A DNA stretch of 64,000 nt from Paragonimus westermani (lineage: Eukaryota > Platyhelminthes > Trematoda > Plagiorchiida > Troglotrematidae): contig QNGE01001244.1 of NCBI GenBank assembly GCA_008508345.1, positions 74,206 to 138,205 on the forward strand. Reading direction: 5' to 3'. Positions within the stretch are counted from its first letter, which is position 1. Each line of letters starts with the position of its first letter. The notes beneath the pieces were generated by a model. That model ran no database searches and was not told where the DNA came from. It worked only from the letters and a program-made list of their open reading frames with translations. Shown one piece after another: positions 46,152-59,400 of this stretch. Made by a program: the position numbers and the translations under genes.

Positions 46152-47294
46152 CTGAGAAATAAGATAAGATACAAATCAATATTTAATAGAAGACACAATG
46201 AGTCTCATGACAAGTGCGAATATGCAGTCGACACTTTTAGCGACAGTAGACGGTTTAAAACACGGAATTTATTGCTAAGGTGATGAATCACACCTATATT
46301 ATCCACCAATCGTGTTTAATACAAACCATTTAACTTCGTCTCTCGAGCTGGGATCTTCGTGGTTCACACAATCAGGTTTACAGAAATGATGGTTAATCCG
46401 GCTCAATAGATTGAATGCCAATCCCGTTTGGCCGAGTTGTCTCAGAACTAAGTACAACTGGTAAAACATGGCAGTGAAAGCTGCAATAGAGCTGACGGTT
46501 CTGCACAGGATATCTTGTTCTCACTTACAGTCCAGCTGTTCGTCCAGACAGTGTAGGCACTTTCAGACTGGTTGCTTCACACAGGTGCCTTCAGCAATCG
46601 AATCTCCTCCCTTCTCTGTTTCATTTTCTATACATCATTCCAAGGTCGCGTGTCGGGTACTGGTTTACAGCGTTGGGTGGTGCCCCCGAAAGGTGTAACT
46701 GTAATCAAGCAATCCTGAACTTCTCCAGCAAACAGAAACTCCAACTTGTCAAACAAAGATGACGAGACATAAAAATGTACAAGTGATAGCCCAAATGACC
46801 TTGAATGTGAATCAAGTACACGCTTATCATCGTGTCACTAACTATATAACCTCGATGATGATGATGAGGTCATTTGACCACGAGGAAAGCTGATACACTG
46901 CCAACAATACTTCCACTTTTCGTTCTATCTATCAGGAGGTTAATGTGGTGAAACCGTGCAGCACAACGAGCTAGTTCGTGGAACATACAAAGTTACAAAA
47001 ATGCTATTGATGTACCTCAGCCCTGTGTATTTCGATTTTTCCGGTTGCATGCCTGTATTATTACAAGAAAATTGTGCCTATGTACAAGGGTTTGGTTGTC
47101 AGGCGATATATATTTAAGAATTTTCCGTAAGGTATTCTTCGACGCTCTACTGATGTTCGTTAATGATTTCGGTTACAACACTCCTGAGGAAGGTCACCCA
47201 AGGTAGTTGAAACGTAGAGTGTTACAAGTTGCTCGCAACATCGTGTTATACTGAATCTATTTATCAGTAGTCCACAGAATTTTGTAACAATTAC
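46152..47294 (-). other. Phosphodiesterase intron(s), hidden micro-exon expected
   Basis: The exon at 47295 ends in phase 0 but the one at 46151 needs two bases from its predecessor, and about 14 residues of the catalytic domain are unaccounted for. A micro-exon of about 40-50 bp should therefore lie here on the minus strand. I could not pick it reliably. The stretch also holds one arm of the dispersed inverted repeat (47168-47264). Confidence 0.45.
47168..47264 (-). repeat. Dispersed repeat, minus-strand copy
   Basis: Inverted partner of 40388-40482. The shared core on the minus strand is CTCTACGTTTCAACTACC with CCTTCCTCAGGAGTGTT after it. The conserved frame through both copies (LLINR...EQ.V.LYVSTT.G.LPQE) is open, but I know no protein with it. 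Confidence 0.7.
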
Positions 47295-47351
47295 CACATC
47301 TAAAAAAGTGCTGAACTCGTGTTCATGATGAGGTTGGAAGAAAAAATCAGA
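47295..47351 (-). CDS. Probable phosphodiesterase exon: second His pair
   Basis: 57 bp on the minus strand, acceptor TATCACTCTCTTAAG, donor GTG/GTAATT. Product: SDFFFQPHHEHEFSTFLDV. In class I phosphodiesterases LYN is followed after seven residues by HH (LYN-DTAVLES-HH in PDE8); the exon at 59401 ends in LYN with phase 0, and this exon starts in phase 0 and has exactly seven residues before HH. The usual V-L-E is F-F-Q here, so this is less certain than the other exons. It may be a chance match. Confidence 0.4.
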
Positions 47352-50300
47352 CTTAAGAGAGTGATACACTGCGCTATCAGTGTTGGTACAACTCCAACTG
47401 TTTCATGATTCTATTGCTCAGCTATGAACTACGGGACTGGTAATTCGAAAACATTGCTTATGCACGCGAACGTTTGTTAGCAGAACAGCCTTGTTTGGGA
47501 AGTTGGTTGAGAGAGTCGAAGAAAGCAAAATGAACAAATAACTTCACGGTAGACAGTTTTGGGCCTGTGATATGGTGTTATCACGTGCTGGTTGACAGTG
47601 GTATGAATTCATACCAAACTGGTGACCAAATGATGATCGCTAGGAGCAAAAGCCACAACTCTTTTTGTAGCTGTGTTAAATGATTCTTAGCTGGCTGATC
47701 GAGTTCCCTGTTTGAGAAAAAAGTGTAACAGCCGAAGAAAAAGCGGGTGATGCTCCGTTCTTTAAAGTCGTTAATAACATACACTACTGCACCGAGTACT
47801 AACCAGTGGAAATCGACTACGAAAACTAAGCAGCTTGTACTTCCATGTATCTTCGAAGTACAAATCACGTTTGAGAGACAAACAGACTGTACAGATAAGG
47901 AGTTACTAGTCGAACAGTTTACATAACTGTGTTGTAAGCGATAAACCAATGGCGCATTTTTTTTATCTCGAAGCCAACATTTGCTCTGATTATAATCCCA
48001 GCCACTTTCAATATTTGTTACCATGCCAACAGAAATTTGTCGATAAACGGAAAAAAACCACACGGCTCTTTTGTTTCACTTCAACCACATAACAATAGAA
48101 AGCTGAAAAGTGTGCATTGCAAACATACTTGTAACGGACAGTAAAAACCTAGCAGTTCGAACGCGTGAAACATCGTGTTTAAGTAAATCTACTGTTCATG
48201 TTTAACGATTGGATAAATGTCAACATTCCCTGTTCTACCTTTACAAAACGATGAGTGTCGGCGATGTGCGGTTGATTGCACTGAAACGTAAGGATAAATG
48301 CGAATTTTCCAAGAACGCAGAAATGCACCATGCAGAAAAATGTAACATCCAACTGCGAAAAAACAGGCAATAAGACTGTGGAAATCAACCGCAGACGCTC
48401 AACATCGTAGATACATTTCATGGTACAGTGTCTTGAATAAAAGCACGCGACGTGCACGTGTGTGACTGACTTTCAAATTTTTCAGTCGTTGTTGGAGTGT
48501 AATTTTCGATGCCCATGGTGCCACAGAGAGTAGACCAGTCAACACGTTGTTACAAATGTTTGGTGAATCAACGCATTCGCTACAAGGAGCTAGCTGCGTT
48601 TTCACACAGGTGATTTACTTATTCTGCTATGAAAGCAATGCGACAGATCACATTAAGTCTCATTAATGATGATCACCGAAGATTATTCACGTTCCAACTC
48701 AAGACAAACTGGCTACTGAGATACAGCTGATTGCTTACTCTGTATACTGCGGGGTTTTGTTTGAGGGATGCCAATTTTTGCAACCAGCTACAATAACCCA
48801 TAGCCATCATGAGGAAGTTAACAACCAACGTTTGACAATTTCCCCTAATGCATTTTGATGGGAATCTAATCATAGTTTATATTCACAACACAATGCATCA
48901 CACTATCATCTTGCGTCTGCTCTCACTCACTCCTTCTATCGATTTTGTTTTCCCAATGTTCACTTGGAGAAGTTCCAGGACAATTTGGAAACGACGACTC
49001 AGAATATTTCGCCAATTTCGAAAAACCAAAGATAAAAATATCTTTGATCCGTGTAATTGTGTTTCCTTATTTCTCTAGGGTAGTAATATACTGTAAATTC
49101 TTGCAGATTTTACTTTCTAAGATATGACTAAATTAAAATCAATGGTGATGCTTATCATTCTCGTGATCATTCAGTGCTCAAACAACACACAGTTCTAACT
49201 GACTTCTTGCAATGAGAACTCTGTTTCATGATATGTCGTAATATCAATTCTAGAGATGGTAATACGCATCAACATACAACGCAAATCATAAAATTAGAAC
49301 CATTGTGAGATTGTGTCGACTATGTCGATGAGAATTCGAATGTGACACAGGCTTATTTAGCAGTAAAAAAAAATGAAACAAACACAGAACAGTAAGACGA
49401 AGATCCTATTTCACCTCATACGAAGGCCAATGTTTGGGGAATCTGTATGCAGCTCTCAAAGATAGCAACAGGGTTTACGCGTTGTATCAGCTTCGACGAT
49501 AGATGTATGTATGTTGTGAGTTAATATCGCTTGAAAAGAAAGCATACCATGCAGAACGAGTGACCTGTGACCCAAATAACCTTGAAGAGTAACTGAGGCA
49601 CAAACACAGTTTGTTACGAAGAAACAATCAGCCGGAGACGTTTGTTATCCAACATGAAGAAATGAATCACCTCGCTGAGAGATATTAATGTCATGAAGGA
49701 GAACGTACCTCTATTGGTTAATCGAACAGAAGATAATGGACATATGGGCATGGAAACGAAGTTTACGGAAGTGTACCAAAAAGGTATTTCCAAGGGTCGC
49801 ATAGAGAATATGTTGAAACACTCGGCCTATCATATTTTGGCGTTTCACATACAGACTGTTCGACTGGCCTGAATCAATTATTCCGTAGCAAACCAACTGC
49901 AACTGGAAATCTAGCTATATTGCACTTACAACGAGCTTACCAAGACACTATTGAAAACTGTCTAACGTATCCCAGTAAGAACAAAGTCTGATCGACCAAC
50001 TGCGTAACATCAGAGCACCTGACATGTAACGAGAAATGGGGACAGCACTCTGAAATTGAAACTACTTAGAACGGAGGAAGCTCATGAAGTGGTGCATATT
50101 TTCGTTCAAAATGATAAAAAGGTGACATGTCCATTCTAACGGATTTTCCATCAAACACACTATCGATGCACACCAGTGGTGTACCACCTTGTTCCAATGC
50201 TGCTTGTTCATATACTGCCAATTTGACCTGCCTACTACGTCCATTGAGTAGCGGTCATTGGCACTTAGCACCTGCCCACCAGCCAGGGTCTCAGACATAA

Positions 50301-52326
50301 AATGTAAACGAACAGGCCAGAAGTGTACTTTTAGATATCGCACGCCACTCACAACTGTTCACAACTTCTTAATTCAGACAGCAGTTTTGGTTGACTTGTT
50401 TTTAAACAAGAAACACTAACCCCTGTTACGGTTAATTAACAACGTATACGCCGTGTCCTGACCAACATTTCAACTGTGGTTCAGTAACCTGTCACGAGAA
50501 CATTTTGGTGACCACACACGTTAAATAAAATCCACAGAAAAATCCTGACGGTAAGGTCAACGGGATGATTACTGTATCTCCCCTAGAAGCGATAAAGTAA
50601 CTTGGCATTGAACACGAACGAACATTTGACTAACCCTTCAAATGTGATTTTACTGCCATGGAAGTAAACACGGTCAGTTCAGAAACATGTGGACCGGAGT
50701 TCAGATCCTCCTGGTATGAACGTATGTGCGCTAGAGATGAGCGCTAAAAAGTCTAGTGGTTTTTAAGAAAAGGGTTTGCTGATATGTCGGCCTATCTACA
50801 AAATCTACAATCTAAATAAACACAATCAAATCAGTTAGCAATTCATCATAAAATAAACTTCAGAGCGATTTTTACTTCGTAAACGACACGAAGGGCTTCT
50901 ATTGCCAATATCTCCCAACATACATGCGACGACAGCTCTGAGTTTTCTCTGACAGACTAATACAGTCTACCTGATAGAAATATGGGCTTTTCACCACTGT
51001 CAAGAAATACACTCACTCACCAATCTGCAGAATTGAGACATTTGGCTAGACCGCTTCCATGTAAAATGGTTAAACCGACTCGTGCGTGATGCCGTTCCAG
51101 GACTGAATCACCCTGAAAAACACAAACGAAATGACAGCCGCAATTGATCAGACTGACAACAGTGAAGTCGATGCTATTATTCGCAACCTGAAAGAATGAC
51201 GTTTACGTAAACAACATTACCGGTTGTTGTTACTTGGTAAACCTCGGTCAACTGGATCACGTGCTACCGGGATAACAATTTCCCATCAGCTAGTTTAGTG
51301 AACAGTTGGAAGATTTAGACAATACGCTGTTCTAATAGATTGGACAAACAGAAGAAATCAAGTCATACCGTAAAATTTGTCCATGTCAAAACATTAAGGT
51401 CAGAGTAGACTGTTTTGGTATAAAGTGACGTGTAACGAACGTGGAGAGAGGGTTTATTAACCAGTCAGTAGGTTGCGAATAAAAACATCGTCTAGTGCTC
51501 AATGAAAAAAAGTAGATAGTAGCGAAATCTGTCAATTGCGAGCCAACCACGTCGGGTTGCATTTCGACAACTTAGAATATCCCCCTTCTAATGTGAATGA
51601 TTTGCCAGTAACTGTTACACACGTGCCGTTTTCGGCTTATGTGCCAGATCACTATGTACCGGTGTTTGATTTGCGAATTACGAATCGACTAGCTGCCAGC
51701 AATCAGTCTGAGGCTAGACAGAAACATTCGACATTACCCACGTGATGTTTTACTGATCACAACTTATCTGAAGAGAGTAATTAACACACGAACGCCAATT
51801 AGCCCAAAAGTCCACTGGAATACGAAATACGGGATAGATTGTTAGCAATCAGCGGATCATAGTGTGATCGTATGTTTCAGAGCCATGATGTACTTTACGC
51901 ATTATAATAAGTACGGAATAGGTCTGATAACAGAGATAACGCACACAAGAAATTGTTACGCTGTTCTTATGACTTGTGGTTGGCAACAGTAGAATAGATT
52001 GCAATTAGACGGGTACAATGACGTAAGTGTTATTGTTGTTCGACTGAAAGGTCTTAGCAGAGGGTCATATTAACGGAGAAGAGCAATGGAAACAGTAAAC
52101 ATCATTTTATCCACACTTGAAAAACAACTTCTAGTATGTACGTAGATGTATGAACGATGAACAGTTGAGTAGAAAACTTGTAGGGATAGAGCCACATGTA
52201 TCCTCCTTCTCTCAGCACAAGCCAAGTCAGCTGTTTCCTTCTATTATCATGAACCTATTGTGGTGGATTGCCAGGTCGGGGGTGCGAGTTTTCGAACGCT
52301 CGGCCGAATACCTCAACGTGGGGGGG

Positions 52327-52455
52327 NNNNNNNNNNNNNNNNNNNNNNNNNNNNNNNNNNNNNNNNNNNNNNNNNNNNNNNNNNNNNNNNNNNNNNNNNN
52401 NNNNNNNNNNNNNNNNNNNNNNNNNNNNNNNNNNNNNNNNNNNNNNNNNNNNNNN
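52327..52455. other. Assembly gap (129 N)
   Basis: Run of N flanked by an oligo-G tract (52320-52326) on the left. The flanks are GC-richer than the rest of the intron, so a repeat probably caused the gap. Frames crossing it are meaningless. Confidence 0.99.
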
Positions 52456-54590
52456 AACAGACGAGGAATGGCAAGCGAAAAACCCTCCGATAGAAGGCAC
52501 CGGTCACGCACGTAAACCGGTTAGAAGTGCACACGACGTGTGAACGGAAACCGGGGGGTGCTGCGGGTTGGAATTGCGACTTATAAACGAGAGCGCGCGT
52601 TGCATGTGACTAGCGGTTTGGACAATAAAGATTGTGCTTTATTGGACGCCTTCTCGCTACACTATGACATCTACGATCTACCCAATCGCTTTACCCTCGT
52701 ACCATTTTCTGTCAATGACTTCCGTTATTGTTACTTGATTTGATATACAATTGTACCAGCCTAAAATGAGAATTGATTGAAGACAGTCCTGTTCGTGGAA
52801 ACCACAAGTGATCTACGAAATTGTTAGTCACTGAGATATCGTTGTGAACAGTGATGAAATTGTAAGATGCAAAAACCACCAGGAAAATGATTGGATAACT
52901 GAGAAATTCGATAGAAGTCATAGTGACCAAACACGTAAAAATCAAGAAACTGAGTTATGCCCAACAGCAACAGGATACTCTACAGTTACACAACCACATC
53001 TACAGCAAACAAAATGCATCAAATTATAAATTCTATTGTACAGTCCAGTCTTCAACAAAAATTGTTGGGACTGAAGGGAAATTGTGCTAAGCAAATGATG
53101 AGAGAAAAGCCATGTGTGCGGAAACAGGCGCACACAGATTTATAATGGGACTCAGCTGAACTTCTGGATACAAATTTGGAAAGTTTAGCACAGACTGGAT
53201 GATTGGAATGATAAAAAACTTTTGCAGGTAAGCAACTGACATACTTTCAAATGTACGATAAAAGTACGATAATTCAACGAGATTCGTAAGAGAAATATCA
53301 CCACTACTGGTCGAGAAGCATTTGAAACGTGTGGGCAAACGATCGAAAACAATGTAACCAGCGAGAAGAGACGAACAGGACATCATAAGACGGAAGTCAA
53401 ACTAAAAACGGAAGGGTGAAAAGGAAGGGGGGGGGGTAAAACGGCTCTAGAAGTAAAACATGTCGTCTTATTGAATGAAAAACGAAGAAACGAAGTCCAA
53501 GTGTAGCAATAGCATAAAAACTAAACATCGGCACTTACGAAGCGGAACGTTTACAGTTAGTTGCTAGAACCGATCATCAGAAAACTTGCTTACAGTATAT
53601 TCCTTCGAGAATGGAAAAATGAAAGCAACAAGTAAACGTATTTGAACATATTGAAGGTTAGAATGATGAGTCAGTTCGGTAAGACAATTCTACAAGGAAA
53701 GAGGATATTTGTGAATGGGTAATTACGAACATGACAGAGTTTGCCTACTTGAGCACAAACGAACTATTGGAAAAGGACGGGGAAGAAGGGTCACACAACA
53801 CGAAAAGAAGAAATAACGATTGAAGGAAGATTGAATTCGTAATGGGCGAATAAGTGACCCGAGCGATTAAGTATGCAGACTGAGAAAGAGTGGAAAAATG
53901 ATCGCTCAACAAGATTGGTAGAAACCGTTGAATATCACATTCCTCGGAAAAAATGAACAGTATGATCCAATCCATGCGCAGTTGAACACATTGTTATAAT
54001 GAAGTGAGCAGAAACAGGCTAATTTGTATGTGCTATCCAGCACTGAATGAACACGGTAGGATGGGGATTATACAAGAGGTCGTGGAAATAAAATGAAGCG
54101 GATCCGTGTTGTTCTTTTGCGTTAGTAGATATTTCAGAATAATCATCTCAAAAATTTCCAAAGCCATCGATGTACATACAGTTTGTCGAAGTTCAATATG
54201 TTCTCTAGCTTTGGTATGAAGTTGCTAACTATATAACAGCAGCCAACCTTGAGTTGCCTAGTAAACGTGTGAAAGACTTACAAAAATTTTGGTTCATCAC
54301 TGGAAACCAATTAGAAACATTCCATTACAACAGCAGCGGGTTGCATCACTTCTTCAGGCACAGCTGTGTGTCAAGCAACGAAACTGACATACCAAGAACG
54401 ACTAACATTCAGCGGGCCACCAGGGAAAACTATTTAACATCACAAAATGACCTCTGTGTGGGACAGCCAACATTGATTAGGTGCCACGACCTTCAGGATT
54501 TCATGGTAGCCTTTATCACCGAGTAATGTGGTGATTTAGAGGCGTTCGTCTGTTTGAAACTACCCGACGTTCACTAAGGTAGACTGTCGC

Positions 54591-54802
54591 TTCAGGAACT
54601 CCCAGTAATGAACCTACCAGCTACAAAATGGAAGGCAAAACATTGGTTTTGCGGACGCGGATGTTCAAACTTCGTTACGATGTCACTCAAATTACTTGGG
54701 CCGAGCACCACACGCTGTTTCTACCGCCGTTGTGCATCATGCTTGCACAACCTGATGGACTGTTATATACCTTATTTCCGGACACCGATGATGGTGTATT
54801 GA
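54591..54802 (+). CDS. Possible exon of unknown protein
   Basis: An acceptor-like CTGTCGCTTCAG (about 54585-54596) is followed by an open plus-strand frame of about 68 codons, including YKMEGKTLVLRTRMFKLRYD and LPPLCIMLAQPDGLLYTLFP. GC is higher than in the neighbourhood. No family is recognised, the donor side is unclear, and it lies antisense inside a phosphodiesterase intron. Chance is a real alternative. Confidence 0.15.
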
Positions 54803-55604
54803 TGGTTGGTTGACTTCCCTCTTTCACATACTCGCCTTGTGTACAAGTGTTACGCAGTTACTCGCATGCGTTGATTCGCTCTTTTGTGCCCGACGTGCGA
54901 CCTGTTATGATTAGTTACATTTCGCGCCAAGTTATGATGAAAGTTACCTGGTTGATGGATTCGTCCCTGTACGCACGATACCACAACACTAAGCAGTATA
55001 TGAGCGCACAAAGAAACAAAACGACTTAATCCACCTCTGAACACCGGTCGAAGTGATTTCACAACTACACAGTTTTCTTCTGAAATACGCCCTCTATCAT
55101 TCGACAGGCTTTCCTGAGACAAGGAGACAAAAACTTATTATTACGTACAGAAAAAGCGTTGTCTATGGGCAGCAAACGCCAAGAGGAAGATTAAAATAAC
55201 TAGCCAAATAGTCCCTTCAGATAGAAAGGACAAGAGGAACAGACAAAATAAGACGTACTGCAGCATAAACCTCTCTTAATCTGGCGAAGATGTCAGGAAA
55301 ACACTGTCAATAAGGACAACCAGGTAGGGTGGATGGCAATGTTTACCATAAACCACACTAGAAAACTTGGCAACTAAATGGGCTGAGTTATCCAGTGGCG
55401 ACCGACTGCTAAAAGAAAACAAATGTGGGACGATTGGATTAAAGTTTGTTTTCACCCCGTTAGTGAAGATGAACACCTCAGATTGTCACTCTGCATTGGT
55501 TAAGGTTACTAGGGCTCAAAATGGTATCTATGATACTTCTCGCACTCAAACAAACACTCCGCCACTCGTCTCGTCGTTGTGTGGACTCATCAAGTAGAGA
55601 TAGC

Positions 55605-55690
55605 CTGAGTGGGAAGTCGAACCGGCTACCTCTTACACGCCTGGCTACCATTTCTGAGAGGTGACCTGTAGCGTGAGGGATTGCCAATTC
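55605..55690 (-). repeat. tRNA-like SINE candidate
   Basis: On the minus strand GGTAGCCGGTTCGACTTCCC contains a good pol III B box (GGTTCGAnTYC), and CTCAGAAATGGTAGCC, about 35 bases upstream, is compatible with an A box. It explains the motif RVRGSRFDFP in the short open frame at 55478-55687, a type of frame often generated by tRNA-derived repeats. Confidence 0.3.
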
Positions 55691-58600
55691 GAGCCCCCAT
55701 TTAGACTACCTTTACCTGATGAAACTAAACAAAGACGAAATAGGCCATGCGTTGTCGATTTGAGGAGAAGCATTAAGAAAGATTATAAATGGAGCGGTGC
55801 TTGAAAAACTTCGATCAAGATGACCTACCGTTCTTGCAGAAAAGACACTACTTCGCAGATGGAGGACCCCAAAATGTACAAAAAAGCACCTAGATGTTTA
55901 AAAACAAAATTACACAAGACGCCAAGAAACAATCACTTCCAAGATGGTACAAACAGATGGTGGAAACAAACTGGTACGTAAGATATGACGTATTCACTCC
56001 GATAAGTGGAGGTACACTCCACAACAACACAGCTGAAGTGAGATGTACAGAAAGGGAAATGAAGATATTAACAACGTTGTTCGCATTCCCGGTAAGGGCA
56101 GTGGAACATAAAACTATTCACACCAACTCGCGAAGACAAGGTGATGGCAGTTCGTCTCGATTAGTTATCCTAAAATCTGTGACAAAAGAAATTAAGTTTG
56201 AGAAGAATATAGCTGACCAGAATTAAAAGCAGCTGATTTCAGCGATCTTTAAATACTTGAGTGCACTCTGAACGTTGTTTCAGCCGTCACTGCACGTATT
56301 CGGGCTCACTCAAAACCAACTGTCTTCGCTGAAACCTGCAACACCAGACATGTAGTGTTACGCGATGTACAGGATCACATGTGGAAGCAAGATACGGTCA
56401 ACTAGCCTAAAGTCCTAAGCGAGAGAAACATGAATCGCCAGAGTCGGGACCTCAAAAACTCGCTGTTTACCATTGAGGAATCCGGGGTTCTCCGCAGTCT
56501 GTACACCCCAATTAACTAACTCCACGCTTACACATTCGCGGATAACGCAACAAGCCATCGAAACCGCAAGACTGTGCTACTGTCCCAACAGCCGAACGGC
56601 TGGACCGGTAAACGGACAAAGATCACATGACAATCTAAATTGTCCAGCTTTTGAGCTTGGCCAGACACCAACAGCTGGCACGTTCTGTCAACGCGGAGGT
56701 GCTTTACTATGTTTGCAAGTTGACGACAAACTCGTGTGTCAAACCGGACAAAATGAAGCTGATTTTCAGACTGACACGTGATTGGCGCCAGCAGCACAAC
56801 CAAAGCACGATTGAATACCTAGTGCGGCCTTGGCGAAAACGGACATGCAGACAAGAGCAGCTCGATAAAATCAGATCCAGGGTCTGCTGACCATAGGATG
56901 CGCGCGCGCTCTCACACGCGCAAGTTTCAAACCATTCTGTCTCAACCTTGCTGTGAAGGGTACTTATGAAGTAACGTCAATGGAAGACATTATCAGGTTA
57001 TAACAACCAAGACGATAGGTGATATACTCTCTCAATACCGACGAACATCAAGGTAACACGGAAGCATACACAAAATGCAAACGGGTATACACGTCGAAAC
57101 TGCTTCAATTCAACGAAAATGTCAGCTTTGCAATCCGGTTTATAACCTTCCTTTTTGTTAACTTATTGCAACATAACGAACAGATATGAGGACAAAACAG
57201 GGTGTAAAATTGTACAACACAAAAAGAGACATTCACCCCCACCATTTACAAAGCTTTCCAGACTCTAACTGTTTGCGCAACATTGTTGGCCTTCTTCAAC
57301 ACGAACATTAAACAATCGATATCAACTGAATTTGGGTGTTTTATGTGGAAAAACTGTTCATGAACTTCGAAACTTTACTTGTAAATGTAAGCCAACAAGA
57401 GGTGATGTGCCTCGAAGCCTTCTAAGTAAACCCTTATACCTGAATTTGTAACGAATACGCTGTGTACAGACTTCCACAACCAGATACATTCGAGAAAGTT
57501 TTTTAACAAATTAACTGATGTAACTCGCCTTATTCACAGTGTGGCGCCTATTTGATCAATCATGTTGGGACATGACAGGAAAGTGTGATTGGTACACACA
57601 ATCAGGCTGTTATATGTGATAAACGACAACTACATGATAAGGTTACACCTAACTAAACAATTACGAGAAATATAAAAAGTATTCACAAGGAAGAGTTGTT
57701 TTTTAGCCCATCAAACACGGTTGCATCAGTCACTGATCCAAATCAAAATGATTTACGAGACAGTTTCAAAGAAGCAAAATAACCTGACAGTTGTGAGTCA
57801 CAAAGATATACGAAAAAACCATATGATGGAAATGAACCCAAGTAAATGGATAAGTAAGGTTGACAGCTTACATACCATATGGTGCCCACTGATATGTCCT
57901 TCAAGGTCAGGCTGCTCAATTTAAAGTAAAGACAGTGACGTTAACCAAGTTCGGGGCCGTGAATTTGATAATCATGTATCGCGTTATCACGGAGACGCGA
58001 TTAGCAAATCGTTGGAGCCCACTCGTATAGAGTGAAACCATAGCGTTCTCCCTTGCAGTGGTCACTCACCGTAAAGAGGGCTCTCGTTTAAAACAATTCA
58101 CATTGTCTATAAAGTGTGGCGTGTTAAAGGACCGTAATTCTATCGTAATCACTTTTTCAATGCATAATCGTCCTACAATGCTTACCACCATGTGTAGCGT
58201 TTCCTCTCAGGTTTGCCACTGTTTCAAGCATGTCGGTTGGTCGAATTAGGCTAGCTGAAAGGCTTATCTGAGTGCGAAGGCTGTGACCGAGTGTGGGTAG
58301 TGTTCAATTTTAAATAAACTGGTTCCCCGAACTTATGTGACACGTGGGAATAAGTCTCAGTCCTGGTAACCTATAGCCATTCTGGAACAAAATGACTTGC
58401 AGTCACTCTAGGATGCATACAAGTGATTTATATGCGTTGGACATCCAGAAAACCTGTTCGTAACCTGTGTGTAGTTGGGTTTTTGCATTCCATATAATTT
58501 CAGGTTTCGGGTAAGCATAGCCACGTGACTTAAAGAGAATGAGGAGCTGTCGTCTCTGCATCACTTGACTTGGGCAAATAAAACGACCGAACTCCACTAT

Positions 58601-59400
58601 GATATTCTCCTTGGACCATCGATGGTTGATCAAAATCACGATTGCATCAGTGTTACATGAAAATGCACCATGGACTTCATGATAGACGGGAACGTTGATT
58701 CTGATGGAAACAGAGCAAATCCACTTTGTCCCTGATCAATTCAGTCGTGTTTGAACTAGTCAAATGTGAGTAACGCTACAGCAGAAAATATACGCTGTTC
58801 GCACAAGTAGAATCGGAAATTTAGCAAGACAAAATCAATTGTTTTTCGAAAAAAGAACAGTTACTGAGTCCCCCAGAAGGCAAAAACAATGGAAGATTAC
58901 ACGTCTACAACACAGTGTTCGCAATGATTCGAATAGTTGTTCGAAACGTGGTGAATCCGTGCCAGCCAGCAAATAAGCCAAAATTATTTGTACTGAGAAG
59001 AAATATCCATCTGCAGATAAAAATTATTGAATGACCCCTAACCGGTTTGATTGCGAACAGGAGAGAAACGATCACGAAGCAACAAACGTTTTAGGGTGTT
59101 ACGATGAGAATAAAATGGTAACAACAGGGTTGATGGCAATTGTTCTGATGCACTATTATGGGACATGTGTAAACCGGTTAAAATGTAGATTGTACTGGTA
59201 GTTTCAGTTTACAACGTACGCCTTCCAGAGCGACTGTATTTCGCATTTATTCATTGTGGGAGTGCAGTCCTAGTGTGATTCGGAACAATGGTCAAAGTGA
59301 TCACCTGATTGCCCCAAATAGCTTTCAGCGATGACTATCATCGGAAGCAGTGATGTGATGAGAACATCAGATACTGGTCACAGGATCTTAAGGGACTCAC

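Larger units (their letters stand above)
47352..59400 (-). other. Large intron (12 kb) of phosphodiesterase gene
   Basis: From donor GTGAGT (59400-59395) to the acceptor at 47352. It holds a 129-bp N gap (52327-52455) in a locally GC-rich, probably repetitive stretch, a tRNA-like SINE candidate (55605-55690), and an oligo-G run (53429-53438). Open frames at 50062-50352 (-), 54254-54802 (+), 55894-56226 (+) and 56473-56890 (both strands) are GC-richer than average but have no motif I recognise; nested exons or old transposon coding sequence cannot be excluded. Confidence 0.5.

Noticed and set aside
47581..48063. 160-codon minus-strand open frame
   Set aside because: No motif, composition as in surrounding AT-rich intron, start codon arbitrary.
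50062..50352. Minus-strand frames that read well (for example LAVYEQAALEQGGTPLVCID)
   Set aside because: Two overlapping frames are both open, no family is recognised, and the place is inside a phosphodiesterase intron where no residues are missing. Chance, or old transposon coding sequence, is simpler.
56233..56260. CR1-like 3' tail motif (TGATTTCAGCGAT)
   Set aside because: Only one and a half units and no CR1 3' UTR beside it; probably chance.
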